Of a stretch of 64,000 nucleotides of DNA, positions 1 through 8,415 are shown one piece after another. The position numbers and the translations under genes are program-made. Source of the stretch: Paenibacillus sp. FSL R5-0912. GTDB lineage: Bacteria; Bacillota; Bacilli; Paenibacillales; Paenibacillaceae. The notes below the pieces were generated by a model. That model ran no database searches. It had not been told where the DNA came from and worked only from the letters and a program-made list of their open reading frames with translations. The stretch lies in NCBI RefSeq assembly GCF_000758605.1, contig NZ_CP009282.1, positions 310,001 to 374,000 of the forward strand. The letters run 5' to 3'. How positions within the stretch are numbered: the first letter of the stretch is position 1; every line of letters begins with the position of its first letter.

Positions 1-2
1 CC

Positions 3-905
3 GCACGGCAGTATGGGATTACACTCCAGGCAGGCTATAACACAATCAGCTTCACCTCGGCAGGGAACGGGGCCAATATCGATTATTTCAGGCTGGAAGA
101 GGGGCTGTATGTTCCGGTCTCCGCGTGGTACCCTGTTGCGCATAATCATACTTACATCGACTATACCGGGTTCGAGACCGCGCCGAATGGGGTCTCCCAT
201 GTGACCTATGGAACGGATGCTTTGGCAGGGTTTAGCTTTAACGGCACCGGCGTCCGCTGGAGATCGGATATCAAAAGCGATATGGGCAGTGCTGACGTCT
301 ATGTCGACGGCGAATATATGGAGACGATAGTGATTCCGCAGGCCGGACTTGAGGGGGATCATAAAATCGTCTATGAGCTGACGGGCCTGGAGTATGGTCT
401 GCACCGGATTGAAATTTCAGGCACTCAGGGAAAAGTCATGGTGAGCGGACTGGAGTTCCAGAGCTATGAATCGGTATTGCCGGCTCCGGGGCCGGATCTG
501 ACCGTGACGGATATCGGCTGGGATATCGTGAACAGCGACGGCAGCCCTTCGGCGCACAGCACTCCGCAGCTGGGGGATTCGCTGATTTTCTGGGCCAAAG
601 TGAAGAACATTGGCGTCCGCCCTACACCGCTGAACACATCAACCGGAGTCGGACAGATCACCGGCGGCGCCTTCTCGGTGAATGGCGGGGTTGTATCCTG
701 GTCGGACACGAACACCAGCGTGATCCAGCCGGGCGAAGAGATCACATTAACAGCCAACAGCAGCGCCCAGGGAACGCCCCGCTGGACAGTGCCGACCATT
801 GGCAGCTTCACCATCAGCTTCTTTGTGAATGATATCTGGCGGTATGTCGAGATGAACAAGGAGAATAACAAATTAAGTGAGGCCCTGCTCATCAGTCTGC
901 CCTGA
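3..905 (+). CDS. Secreted carbohydrate-binding / CARDB protein, C-terminal part
   Basis: The frame is open from the left edge of the window, so the gene starts upstream; a GTG at 201 is internal. The visible ~300 residues begin with the end of a carbohydrate-binding-module-like beta-sandwich (NIDYFRLEEG, a typical CBM6/CBM35 C-terminal strand). A second sandwich follows (FNGTGVRWRSDIKSDMG...DVYVDGE). The C-terminal ~110 residues (from DLTVTDIGWDI to the stop) match the CARDB adhesion-type fold: 'GDSLIFWAKVKNIG', then 'IQPGEEITLTA'. Such modules are usually appended to secreted glycoside hydrolases or lyases; the catalytic part is not visible. A hairpin terminator lies about 80 bases downstream. 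Domain names are by recognition only. Confidence 0.8.
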   Translation, partial: ARQYGITLQAGYNTISFTSAGNGANIDYFRLEEGLYVPVSAWYPVAHNHTYIDYTGFETAPNGVSHVTYGTDALAGFSFNGTGVRWRSDIKSDMGSADVYVDGEYMETIVIPQAGLEGDHKIVYELTGLEYGLHRIEISGTQGKVMVSGLEFQSYESVLPAPGPDLTVTDIGWDIVNSDGSPSAHSTPQLGDSLIFWAKVKNIGVRPTPLNTSTGVGQITGGAFSVNGGVVSWSDTNTSVIQPGEEITLTANSSAQGTPRWTVPTIGSFTISFFVNDIWRYVEMNKENNKLSEALLISLP

Positions 906-982
906 CGGGCGGAGTGGGGCACAGGCTTGCGTTTACTGAGGGGCGGATTAATGCAGACCTGGGCTCATGAATGAAGGCTTAT

Positions 983-1028
983 ACTCCCCGTGTGCTTTGA
1001 AGTGTGAAGCGGCGGGGAGTTTCTATTT
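983..1028 (+). terminator. Hairpin terminator after the CARDB gene
   Basis: ACTCCCCG (983-990) pairs with CGGGGAGT (1013-1020), followed by a T-rich tail (TTCTATTTC). Position and polarity fit the end of the preceding gene. Confidence 0.6.
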
Positions 1029-1086
1029 CAGGGTAATCATGGTATCCGTCTGGAGGACGAATGTGTCCTGTGTCAGGGATCCCTCT

Positions 1087-1596
1087 GAATCCGCCGAAAA
1101 TGGGCGACAGGAGAAAATGAGGAGCAGAAGTGCCCTTGAATCCGCCGAAAATGGGCAGCAGAAGGAAATGAGGGGCATAAGTGCCCCTGAATACACCAAA
1201 AGTGGGCAGTAGAAGGAAATGAGGGGCATTAGTGCCCCTGAATCCGCTGAAAGTGGGCAGCAGAAGGAAATGAGGGGCAGAAGTGCCCCTGAATACACCA
1301 AAAGTGGGCAGTAGAAGGAAATGAGGGGCATTAGTGCCCCTGAATCCGCTGAAAGTGGGCAGCAGAAGGAAATGAGGGGCAGAAGTGCCCCTGAATACAC
1401 CAAAAGTGGGCAGTAGAAGGAAATGAGGGGCAGAAGTGCCCCTGAATACACCAAAAGTGGGCAGTAGAAGGAAATGAGGGGCATTAGTGCCCCTGAATAT
1501 GCCGAAAGTAGGCAGCAGAAGGAAATGAGGGGCATTAGTGCCCTTGAATATGTCGAAAGTAGGCAGGGGGACGGAATGAGTAGCATTAGTGCCATA
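1087..1596. repeat. Ten tandem copies of a 51-bp repeat with internal hairpin
   Basis: Units begin with GAAT at 1087, 1138, 1189, 1240, 1291, 1342, 1393, 1444, 1495 and 1546, an exact 51-bp period. Two unit types alternate for part of the array: one starts GAATACACCAAAAGTGGG, the other GAATCCGCTGAAAGTGGG, giving a 102-bp higher-order period. Most units end in AGGGGCA-NNAG-TGCCCCT, a 7-bp perfect inverted repeat with a four-base loop; outer units are more diverged. Because 51 is divisible by three, one minus-strand frame stays open for 190 codons and would encode 17-residue hydrophobic repeats. I treat this as a by-product of the period. The rest of 906-1899 holds no convincing gene. Confidence 0.9.
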
Positions 1597-1701
1597 ATTT
1601 CACCGGGGCAGCCCGGGAAGTAGTCTGAATGAAGTTATGTGAAGTGGACTTACAATCTGCACAAGCTGCACAAGCCGCAAAGCTGTATAAGTTCCAGCAT
1701 G

Positions 1702-1730
1702 AATCACCCGTTAGGGTGATTTTGTTTTTG
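1702..1730 (+). terminator. Small hairpin with T-rich tail
   Basis: AATCACCC-GTTA-GGGTGATT is followed by TTGTTTTTG. It lies in the gene-free stretch between the 51-bp repeat array and the GH3 operon, so it may shield the operon from upstream transcription. Confidence 0.55.
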
Positions 1731-1899
1731 TATAAGTATTTATTTAGGGTCCCGGCCGAAAGCTGAGTAATCACCGAAGCTAAGACCCGCTTTGTGAGGT
1801 GATTATAGAATTTTGAACTTATATTATAGTTGGCTTTATTTAGAGCGGTCCCGCTTTTCGGTACACTTGGAATAGAAATTACCGGGAGGAATCGGGACT

Positions 1900-3618
1900 A
1901 TGCAGAGGCCGCTAAGCAAGGAAGAGCAGGACTGGGTAGAGCGCACGCTGGAGGCTATGAGCTTGCGGGAGCTCATCGGGCAAACTATGCAGGATCATGC
2001 AGGCAGACTGCCGTTCAAGGGGGATGACGAGGCCGCTCTTCGCGGGTATCTGGCACAATATCCGGTGGGCAGCTTCTTTATCGGCGGAGAGGTCATTCAG
2101 AAGGCTGCGGGTAAAGCGGAGGATTACCGGGACTGGACCGTGATGCTGCAGAGAATCAGCAAGTTCCCGCTGCTGTTCTCCGGTGATCTGGAATTCGGGG
2201 CCGGCTCTGCAGTCAAAAGCCTCACAGCCTTCCCGCCCCTTCTTGCCCTTGCTGCAGCCGATGATGAAGCGCTGGCTTATGAATACGGTAAATATACAGC
2301 GTTGGAAGGCCGGGCAGCCGGTTTCACCTGGGCGCTGGCACCGGGGGTTGATCTTCTGCTGAACTGGATGAATCCCGTCATTACTACCCGCTGTCTCGGG
2401 GATGATGCCGGGCGGGCGGCACGCCTGTCTGCAGCCGTCATGCGCGGGATGCAGGATTATGGCATCGCGGCTTGCGCCAAGCATTTTCCCGGAGACGGGG
2501 TGGATTACAGGGATCAGCATATCATTACTACGATTAACAGCTTATCTGAAGAGGAATGGTTCTCCACTTATGGACATGTGGCTCAGAGAATCATCGATCA
2601 GGGGGTGATGTCCTATATGACCGGCCATATTTCCCTTCCCTGGATTGAAGACGAGGATGCTGCCGTGAAGCCTGTGCCTGCAACCGTATCGGAGCATATC
2701 ACTACGGAGCTGCTCCGGGAACGAATGGGCTTCGATGGGGTGGTGCTGTCGGATGCGCTGGATATGGGCGGGTTTCTGGCCTGGGGAGATTATGAGAAGC
2801 GTATGATCGATTGTTTCAATTGCGGCACGGATGTGCTGCTCTGGCCGGGCGTGAGATATTTTGCGGTGATGGATCAGGCGGTGGCAGACGGGCGGGTAAG
2901 CCGGGAACGGCTGAAGGCCAGCGTCCGGCGGATTCTGGAGATGAAGGCCCGGCTTGGAATGCAGTTTACCGGCGCTGCGGGAGAAGACGGGCTGGCATTG
3001 CCGCTGCTGGAGGATAAGCTGCCGCCCGGGCTGGACCGGCAGGTTAGACAATTCAGCCGGGCGCTGGCCGGGCGCTGCATTACGCTGGTCCGCAACCGGA
3101 CCGGCCAGCTGCCTCTGAATCCGCAGACAGTGCGCCGAGTGCTGGTGATCATGCTGAACAAGGTGACGGAGGGGCGCAAATATGAGCGGATGAATCTTTT
3201 CGTTGAACAGCTTAAGGCAAGAGGGCTGCAGGTCGATATCCTCGATGAATTCGAACCGCTAACTACACTGCGGCAATGGGAGCTGTCCGGGGTGGCCTGG
3301 GACGCTGCTTTTGCCCCTTATTTCCTGCCGCTGCACGGCATGATGAATACGGCCCGTCCGGTAGGTGAAGCGGCCAAAGCCATCTGGGCCATGCAGCATG
3401 CAGAGACGATCAAGCCGGTCGGCATTTCATTTGCGTCGCCGTATTTGCTGCAGGATATTCCATTCCTCGATACGCTGGTGAATGCTTATTCGCTGCATGA
3501 GGATACGGTAGAGCTTACGGTCAAAGCGCTGTTTGGCGAAATTCCGTTTCAGGGCAACTCTCCGGTCAAAGCGGATTTCGAGGATTATCACGGTTCAAGG
3601 AGGCTTCGGACGTTTTGA
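1900..3618 (+). CDS. Glycoside hydrolase family 3 protein (NagZ-like N-terminal domain)
   Basis: 572 residues, first gene of a three-gene operon. The GH3 N-terminal barrel is evident: AKHFPGDG near residue 194 (substrate-binding Lys-His) and VVLSDALDMGG near 283, where the Asp of SDALDM is the usual family nucleophile. The C-terminal third looks like the family's second alpha/beta domain (TLVRN, VLVIMLNK). There is no signal peptide, so it should act in the cytoplasm on imported beta-glycosides or N-acetylhexosaminides; the exact substrate cannot be read from sequence. ATG at 1900 is preceded by GGGAGGA. The stop overlaps the TTG start of the next gene by four bases, so the two are translationally coupled. 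Confidence 0.88.
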   Translation: MQRPLSKEEQDWVERTLEAMSLRELIGQTMQDHAGRLPFKGDDEAALRGYLAQYPVGSFFIGGEVIQKAAGKAEDYRDWTVMLQRISKFPLLFSGDLEFGAGSAVKSLTAFPPLLALAAADDEALAYEYGKYTALEGRAAGFTWALAPGVDLLLNWMNPVITTRCLGDDAGRAARLSAAVMRGMQDYGIAACAKHFPGDGVDYRDQHIITTINSLSEEEWFSTYGHVAQRIIDQGVMSYMTGHISLPWIEDEDAAVKPVPATVSEHITTELLRERMGFDGVVLSDALDMGGFLAWGDYEKRMIDCFNCGTDVLLWPGVRYFAVMDQAVADGRVSRERLKASVRRILEMKARLGMQFTGAAGEDGLALPLLEDKLPPGLDRQVRQFSRALAGRCITLVRNRTGQLPLNPQTVRRVLVIMLNKVTEGRKYERMNLFVEQLKARGLQVDILDEFEPLTTLRQWELSGVAWDAAFAPYFLPLHGMMNTARPVGEAAKAIWAMQHAETIKPVGISFASPYLLQDIPFLDTLVNAYSLHEDTVELTVKALFGEIPFQGNSPVKADFEDYHGSRRLRTF

Positions 3619-4718
3619 ATACAAAACAGGAGTTAGAAGAGAAGCTGGATCTTATCTTCAAATATATGAGTTCCGTCCGGCATCAGGGCAATTGGGGGAT
3701 GGATATTCATCACTGGGACTGGGTGCCCGGCGTTGGTGTAATCTCCTTGATGGCATACGGAACTGCCACCGGCGCAGACAAGGTAATTGATTATCTGCTG
3801 CTCTGGGTGAACCGGAATAAGCGTAAGGCAGAGGGGGTTCGGGTCATCAACTCCCTGGCTCCATATGCTCTGTTTCCTGGGCTGTACCGGCTGACCGGGG
3901 ACACCTGGTTTCTAAGCAGGTCTCAGGAAATTGCCTCTTGGATGCTGGAGACTGCGCCGCGAACCCGGGAAGGGGCGCTGGAGCATACTGTGACGGAGGC
4001 TGTAGACTTCCCGGAGCAGGTGTGGGCGGATACGGTGTATATGGCCGTGCTGTTCCTGGCACGGCTTACCGGGCTGACCGGCGACCGCGGGCTTGCAGAG
4101 GCCGCCCTGCAGCAGACCCTGCTGCATCTGCGCCTGCTGCAGGACCCGGTGACGGGACTGTTGTTCCACGGCTGGAACTGCCGGGACGGCAGCCATATGT
4201 CGGCTGCCCGCTGGGCCCGGGCCAACGCCTGGGTTACGCTGGCCGTTCCGGAGATTGCGGCGGAGACCCGGCACACCGTTGCCGTTCCGGAAGAACTCTA
4301 CAGCCGCTACCGTACGCTCGCCTCCGCCCTGCGGCAGGTTCAGGGAGAGAATGGACTCTGGCATACTGTGCTCGACAGGCCGGATTATTACCAGGAGACG
4401 TCGGCCAGCGCGGGCATCGCCTGCGGTTTCCTCAAGGCGGTTAAGGGCGGCCTGCTGGATGATTCTTATCTGGAGAGTGCCGGAAAGGCGCTTGAAGGAA
4501 TCCTGCCGCTTATCCGTGAAGACGGCGAGGTGCAGGGAGTCTCGGGAGGCACCCCGGTAATGCCTTCAATAGAAGCGTACAACGCCATTGAGAGGTATCC
4601 GGCGCTGTACGGTCAGGGACTGGTGATGCAGCTGTTGACAGAGGCGCTGAATCACCAGCACCCGCAACACCTGCCGCAGGCGGTTCCGCTGAACTCTGAA
4701 GGTAAGGGAGGAAGATGA
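3615..4718 (+). CDS. Glycoside hydrolase family 105 (unsaturated glucuronyl/galacturonyl hydrolase-like)
   Basis: 367 residues. It resembles YteR/YesR-type GH105 enzymes, which hydrate the unsaturated uronic acid at the non-reducing end of lyase-generated oligosaccharides (pectin or rhamnogalacturonan type). Family landmarks seen: WHD-type N-terminus (WGMDIHHWDWVPG), EQVWADTVYM near residue 139 (the Asp matching the catalytic acid/base), and GSHMSAARWARANAWV near 195-205. No signal peptide is present. I chose TTG at 3615 because AAGGAGG (3599-3605) lies about 9 bases upstream and the start overlaps the GH3 stop. The stop overlaps the next ATG by four bases. The released 4-deoxy uronate would feed the 2-keto-3-deoxygluconate route, which may link it to kdgT at 17.9 kb (inference). 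Confidence 0.85.
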   Translation: MNTKQELEEKLDLIFKYMSSVRHQGNWGMDIHHWDWVPGVGVISLMAYGTATGADKVIDYLLLWVNRNKRKAEGVRVINSLAPYALFPGLYRLTGDTWFLSRSQEIASWMLETAPRTREGALEHTVTEAVDFPEQVWADTVYMAVLFLARLTGLTGDRGLAEAALQQTLLHLRLLQDPVTGLLFHGWNCRDGSHMSAARWARANAWVTLAVPEIAAETRHTVAVPEELYSRYRTLASALRQVQGENGLWHTVLDRPDYYQETSASAGIACGFLKAVKGGLLDDSYLESAGKALEGILPLIREDGEVQGVSGGTPVMPSIEAYNAIERYPALYGQGLVMQLLTEALNHQHPQHLPQAVPLNSEGKGGR

Positions 4719-6457
4719 CCGTGAAGGAAACCGCAGAGCCTGTAAATAAAGAGATGAACCATCAGCAGCTGCTGATTCATAAAATGTCCGGACTGGAGTC
4801 CCGCTATGATCCGGGCATCTGCATGCTGCGTTCCCCGTTCAGCAGCCCGGGTTATCATACAACCCTGAAGCAGGCGGAGTTCATCCATTCCACCAGAGAT
4901 TCCCTCTCCTATGCACTCGGACTGCTTGATACGGAGCTGGCCCGTTATGAACAGCGGGCATTCGATATCATCCGGCAGGTGATCTCCCTGCAGGATACCG
5001 ACCGGAGCCATGCTACCTTCGGGATCTGGTCCTGGTTCTATGAGGAGCCGCTGCACCAGATGGCCCCTCCGGACTGGAACTGGGCCGATTTCTGCGGCAG
5101 CCGGCTGGTTCAGGCGATCGCACGCCACGGCCACCGCTTCCCGGACGATCTGAGGGAAGATGTGCTCCGGTCCATCGATTATGCCTGCGAGGCGATTATC
5201 AGGCGGAATGTGGGTCCGGACTATACCAATATTGCGATTATTGGAGCTTTTGTTACGAGAATTGCCGGGGAGCAATTGGGGCGTGAGGATTATGCGGCAT
5301 ACGGTCTGGAGCGGCTTCGGAAGCTGCACGCCCATACCATGCAGCATGGGGCTTTTCAGGAATACAACAGTCCGGTCTATACCTATATTGCCATTCTGGA
5401 GCTGTCGAAGCTTCAGTCCGAGACCACGGACAGCGCGGTCAAAGCACTGACCAGAGAACTGCTTGAGCTGACCTGGAAGACCGTCGCGGGTTATTATCAC
5501 CCGGTCACGGCCCAGTGGTCCGGGCCGCATTCCCGCAGTTACGGGGCGCTGCTGAATGAGCAGAGCAAGGCTTTTCTGCAAATGGCGACGGGAGGAGCGG
5601 TGAGGTTCTTCCCCCGGGAGGAGCTGCCCTACGAGGAAGAATGGTATAGGAGCGGCATCCACTGCCCGCCTGCTTATCTGGCTGGCTTCACGGTTCCTGA
5701 GACGAAGGAAGTAAGACAGCTCTTGGATGGGCAAGGGGAGGGGGAGGGGCAAATGGACGGCGGCAAATGGGCGGTCACTTATATGACCCCGCAGTTTAGT
5801 ATCGGTTCCTTCACACATAGTGATCTGTGGAATCAAAGACGGCCGCTGGTGGTCTATGTTGACAATCATGGCCAGCCGGCCTATATTCGGCTCCGCTGCC
5901 TGCATGACGGCTATGACTACTGCTCTGCACGCTTCAAATCGCTGCAGGAAGCAGGACATTTGCTGTTCGGTGTAGATTTCATTACGGACGGCGGCGATAC
6001 TCATCCGAATCTCGACCGGACCGGGGGCATCATTGAGGCCGCTGATCTACGGCTGCGGCTGGAGATTGGCGGGTGCCTGGATGGGATCATCGCCGGACCT
6101 ACGGAAGAAGGGGCGAGCATCATCATTGGGGAAACTGCGTTTAATCTGACGACCTGGTTCGCGGCGTTCAGCGGGCATGCAGGCGCGGTGCGCAGCTGGG
6201 CGTGGGAAATTCATAACGCGGAAGACAGCATAAATATCGATATGATTCTCTATACGGGTCCGCGCAGAAGCATTGATTTCACCACTCTACAGCAGGCGGC
6301 GCTGGTATTCTCGCTGGAGGTACAGCCGGAGGAGGAAGAAGAGGTTTATGCTGAACCGGTCCTGGAGATGACGGATGACAGCAGGGCGCTGCGGGTGAAC
6401 AGCAGCGGAAGGGACGGAGGGTTCTTGCTTCAATTAAATCCCGGTCCGGCAAAATAA
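4715..6457 (+). CDS. Uncharacterised cytoplasmic protein of the glycoside operon, possible (alpha/alpha)6 lyase/hydrolase
   Basis: 580 residues, third gene of the operon, ATG overlapping the preceding stop (ATGA) with GGGAGGAAG upstream. No signal peptide or transmembrane segment. The first ~330 residues are helical and rich in Trp, Tyr and His (IWSWFYEEPLHQMAPPDWNWADFCG, YTNIAIIGAF, FQEYNSPVYTYI, WSGPHSRSYGALL). This resembles the (alpha/alpha)6 toroids of polysaccharide lyases and heparinase II/III-like proteins. The C-terminal ~230 residues look like a beta-sandwich. Position after GH3 and GH105 argues for a role in the same oligosaccharide pathway. I cannot assign a family; catalytic residues are not identified. 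Confidence 0.7.
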   Translation: MTVKETAEPVNKEMNHQQLLIHKMSGLESRYDPGICMLRSPFSSPGYHTTLKQAEFIHSTRDSLSYALGLLDTELARYEQRAFDIIRQVISLQDTDRSHATFGIWSWFYEEPLHQMAPPDWNWADFCGSRLVQAIARHGHRFPDDLREDVLRSIDYACEAIIRRNVGPDYTNIAIIGAFVTRIAGEQLGREDYAAYGLERLRKLHAHTMQHGAFQEYNSPVYTYIAILELSKLQSETTDSAVKALTRELLELTWKTVAGYYHPVTAQWSGPHSRSYGALLNEQSKAFLQMATGGAVRFFPREELPYEEEWYRSGIHCPPAYLAGFTVPETKEVRQLLDGQGEGEGQMDGGKWAVTYMTPQFSIGSFTHSDLWNQRRPLVVYVDNHGQPAYIRLRCLHDGYDYCSARFKSLQEAGHLLFGVDFITDGGDTHPNLDRTGGIIEAADLRLRLEIGGCLDGIIAGPTEEGASIIIGETAFNLTTWFAAFSGHAGAVRSWAWEIHNAEDSINIDMILYTGPRRSIDFTTLQQAALVFSLEVQPEEEEEVYAEPVLEMTDDSRALRVNSSGRDGGFLLQLNPGPAK

Positions 6458-6537
6458 GGCGGACAGATCGGCTGTCCGCGGGTCCTTACGGAGTTTACTG
6501 CTGGAAGTATTCACTGCTTCCGGTGCTTCCATATACA

Positions 6538-6583
6538 ACAGCAGGAGCAGGCCCGGTAAGAGTTACCGGGGCCTGCTCCTGTT
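6538..6583. terminator. Long hairpin between convergent operon and hflX
   Basis: GCAGGAGCAGGCC-CGGTAA pairs with TTACCGGGGCCTGCTCCTG, nearly perfect over about 20 bp with a 3-base loop. It lies between the stop of the glycoside operon and the stop of the convergent hflX gene and can serve both strands. Confidence 0.75.
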
Positions 6584-6597
6584 ACATAGAGAAGATT

Positions 6598-7875
6598 CTA
6601 TTGCGAAAGCTCAACAAAATCACTCCGGAACCGCTCATAATCAGCGGCCCGGCACTCCAGCTTAAGACGTGTGCCCTGCTCTTCATAGCTGACGGATTGC
6701 ACATCGGCATGCTCATTGAAGTAAGAAACAATGCTGCCCCGGTCGAACGGGACCAGAATCTCACACTGAATATAATCAGTAAAGATCCGGCTGCGGATCA
6801 GCGCCGTAAGCTCGGGAATTCCGCGGTTCTTCAGCGCAGAGAGCGTTACAGAATTCTCCTGGACCTGCGGATAAGGCTGGTCCGTCAGATCGGCTTTGTT
6901 GTAAGCATACAGGGTGGGAATGCCGTCAGCGCCCAGCGCCTTCAGGGTCTCATCCGTTACAGCCATATGCTGCTCATGCTGCGCATCGGAAATGTCGACC
7001 ACATGGATCAGCAGATCCGCTTCCGTGACCTCTTCCAGTGTCGAGCGGAAGGCCTTGACCAGATGATGGGGCAGCTGGCTGACGAACCCGACGGTATCTG
7101 TCAGCAGGAAGGTTTTGTGATCGGGCAGTTCGATACTGCGCACCGATGTTTCGAGAGTGGCGAACAGCATATCCTTGGCGAAGACCCCTTTGCCCGAGCC
7201 GGGATGATAGGTCTCCACCAGCGTATTCATTAAGCTAGACTTGCCGGTATTGGTGTAGCCCACGAGACAAACGACAGGCACCTCATTCTTGTGGCGCTGC
7301 TTACGCTGAATCTGGCGCCTTGAGACCTGTGCTTGCAGCTCTGTCTGGAGGACGGAGATGCGCTCCTCAATTCTTCTGCGGTCCAGCTCCAGCTTCGTCT
7401 CCCCGGCCCCTCTGTTCTTCAGGCCGGTCCCGCCTCCGCCGCCTTGTCTGCCCAGAGATTCGCGCAAGCCCGTCAGGCGGGGAAGCATGTACTGGAGCTG
7501 TGCTACTTCCACCTGCAGCTGGGCTTCCTTGGTTTTGGCCCGCTGCGCGAAGATGTTCAGAATCAGAATCGTCCGGTCAATGACCTCATGGTCAAGCGTT
7601 GATTCCAGATTACGGATCTGGGACGGCGACAGCTCGTCATTGAAAATAACGATAGGCGCATCATGCTGCTCCATCAGCAGTGCCAGCTCCTGGATTTTGC
7701 CGGTTCCAATATAATGCGAGGGGTTCACCCGGCTGGACTTCTGGCTGAGCTCAGCCACGACCTCAATATCACAGGCAGCTGCCAGATTGCGCAGCTCCTC
7801 CATGGCGTAATCGAAGTTATTGTCATTCTGCAGCTGTACACCGACGATGACTGCTTTTTGTTGTATGGATTCCAT
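6598..7875 (-). CDS. hflX: GTPase HflX
   Basis: 425 residues from ATG at 7875. HflX is a ribosome-associated GTPase that splits stalled 70S ribosomes; some homologues give macrolide/lincosamide tolerance. Seen in sequence: N-terminal HflX domain (SQKSSRVNPSHYIGTGK, VIFNDELSPSQIRNLE), glycine-rich linker GRQGGGGGTG, then the G domain with G1 GYTNTGKSS near residue 206, G3 DTVGF and G4 NKAD. An upstream in-frame ATG at 7893 exists, but the only good Shine-Dalgarno (GGAGG, 7891-7887) overlaps that codon and sits 11 bases before 7875, so 7875 is preferred. The gene is headed by a long structured leader that ends in a terminator (7909-7937), suggesting control by attenuation. Confidence 0.93.
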   Translation of the reverse strand: MESIQQKAVIVGVQLQNDNNFDYAMEELRNLAAACDIEVVAELSQKSSRVNPSHYIGTGKIQELALLMEQHDAPIVIFNDELSPSQIRNLESTLDHEVIDRTILILNIFAQRAKTKEAQLQVEVAQLQYMLPRLTGLRESLGRQGGGGGTGLKNRGAGETKLELDRRRIEERISVLQTELQAQVSRRQIQRKQRHKNEVPVVCLVGYTNTGKSSLMNTLVETYHPGSGKGVFAKDMLFATLETSVRSIELPDHKTFLLTDTVGFVSQLPHHLVKAFRSTLEEVTEADLLIHVVDISDAQHEQHMAVTDETLKALGADGIPTLYAYNKADLTDQPYPQVQENSVTLSALKNRGIPELTALIRSRIFTDYIQCEILVPFDRGSIVSYFNEHADVQSVSYEEQGTRLKLECRAADYERFRSDFVELSQ

Positions 7876-7908
7876 ATATAGTTCAACCTCCATGATTAAA
7901 TTTGGACA

Positions 7909-7937
7909 TAAAAAAGCACAGGCAGACTGCCTGTGCT
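7909..7937 (-). terminator. Leader terminator (attenuator) before hflX
   Basis: Minus strand reads GCACAGGCAG-T-CTGCCTGTGC followed by six T. It lies 18 bases before the hflX Shine-Dalgarno, the classical place for transcription attenuation. Its 5' arm with flank (CTTTTAGCACAG) is complementary to CTGTGCTAAAA at the promoter -10 region. Confidence 0.8.
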
Positions 7938-8380
7938 AAAAGGATTGTGAGGAACAACAGAATAGGGTCCTGTAGAGCCGTTACACCAATAACAAACAGC
8001 TCTACAGCTATGGCACTCCCATAAATAATATGAAGCGAAGCACCGGCAGTGTTAGGGAGGAATAGTTCTCTATTCCGGCCATGCCGGGCTGCGGTTCAGT
8101 ATATTCTCTATGGGGATGCAATTCCTAAAGGCATAAGCGGGCCGGGCGGAGCAACCTCGGTTCTCCGTTCAAATACAAGGGGATTTATAGACTTCACGCT
8201 ATAAATCATCCTGTTGTCCCGCGTATAAGATCAAGCTATGGGCTGCCTCTAAAAATGGATAGACCTATCCTGAGTCCTCTGCACAAGGCAGAGCTTTCGC
8301 GCTATGAAGCTGTAATTAGCCGCGTAAGTTACGAATCCGGATATAGTCTATCACACTGAGCCCTCCGTTCTAAAAAAGTT
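7910..8380 (-). ncRNA. Structured ~470-nt leader / candidate ncRNA upstream of hflX
   Basis: No protein frame explains this stretch, yet it has its own sigma-A promoter (8387-8415) and ends in an intrinsic terminator (7909-7937). Perfect or near-perfect hairpins run along it: 8277-8293 (CTCTGC/GCAGAG), 8257-8270 (GGATAG/CTATCC), 8183-8206 (8-bp arms), 8146-8167 (CGGAG, AACC / GGTT, CTCCG), 8075-8087 (CCGGC/GCCGG), 8059-8076 (7-bp arms), 8010-8024, and a 9-bp long-range pair CTGTAGAGC (7970-7978) with GCTCTACAG (7999-8007). I looked for T-box, tmRNA, RNase P, SRP, 6S and common riboswitch signatures and found none. It could be an antibiotic- or ribosome-sensing attenuator for hflX, or a free sRNA. 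Strand follows from promoter and terminator polarity. Confidence 0.55.
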
Positions 8381-8386
8381 AAGTTG

Positions 8387-8415
8387 ATTTTAGCACAGCG
8401 GGTATAAAATGGCAA
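8387..8415 (-). promoter_or_regulatory. Sigma-A promoter of the hflX leader
   Basis: On the minus strand: -35 TTGCCA (8415-8410), exactly 17 bases, -10 TAAAAT (8392-8387). Predicted start of transcription is around 8380. Confidence 0.7.

Noticed and set aside
1023..1595. 190-codon minus-strand frame of 17-residue repeats across the 51-bp array
   Set aside because: The period is a multiple of three, so an open frame persists by construction; hydrophobic composition, no signal or family, and a weak ribosome site. Kept only as a point to test.
1087..1596. CRISPR-like array
   Set aside because: Whole 51-bp units repeat in tandem; there are no unique spacers, no leader and no cas genes.
4652..6004. 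450-codon minus-strand frame
   Set aside because: Antisense to the coupled third gene of the glycoside operon; no ribosome site, composition of a shadow frame.
7910..8380. T-box, tmRNA, RNase P, 6S, SRP or riboswitch identity for the hflX leader
   Set aside because: I looked for the T-box GGTGG core, tmRNA tag and 3' CCA, RNase P core boxes and others, and found none.
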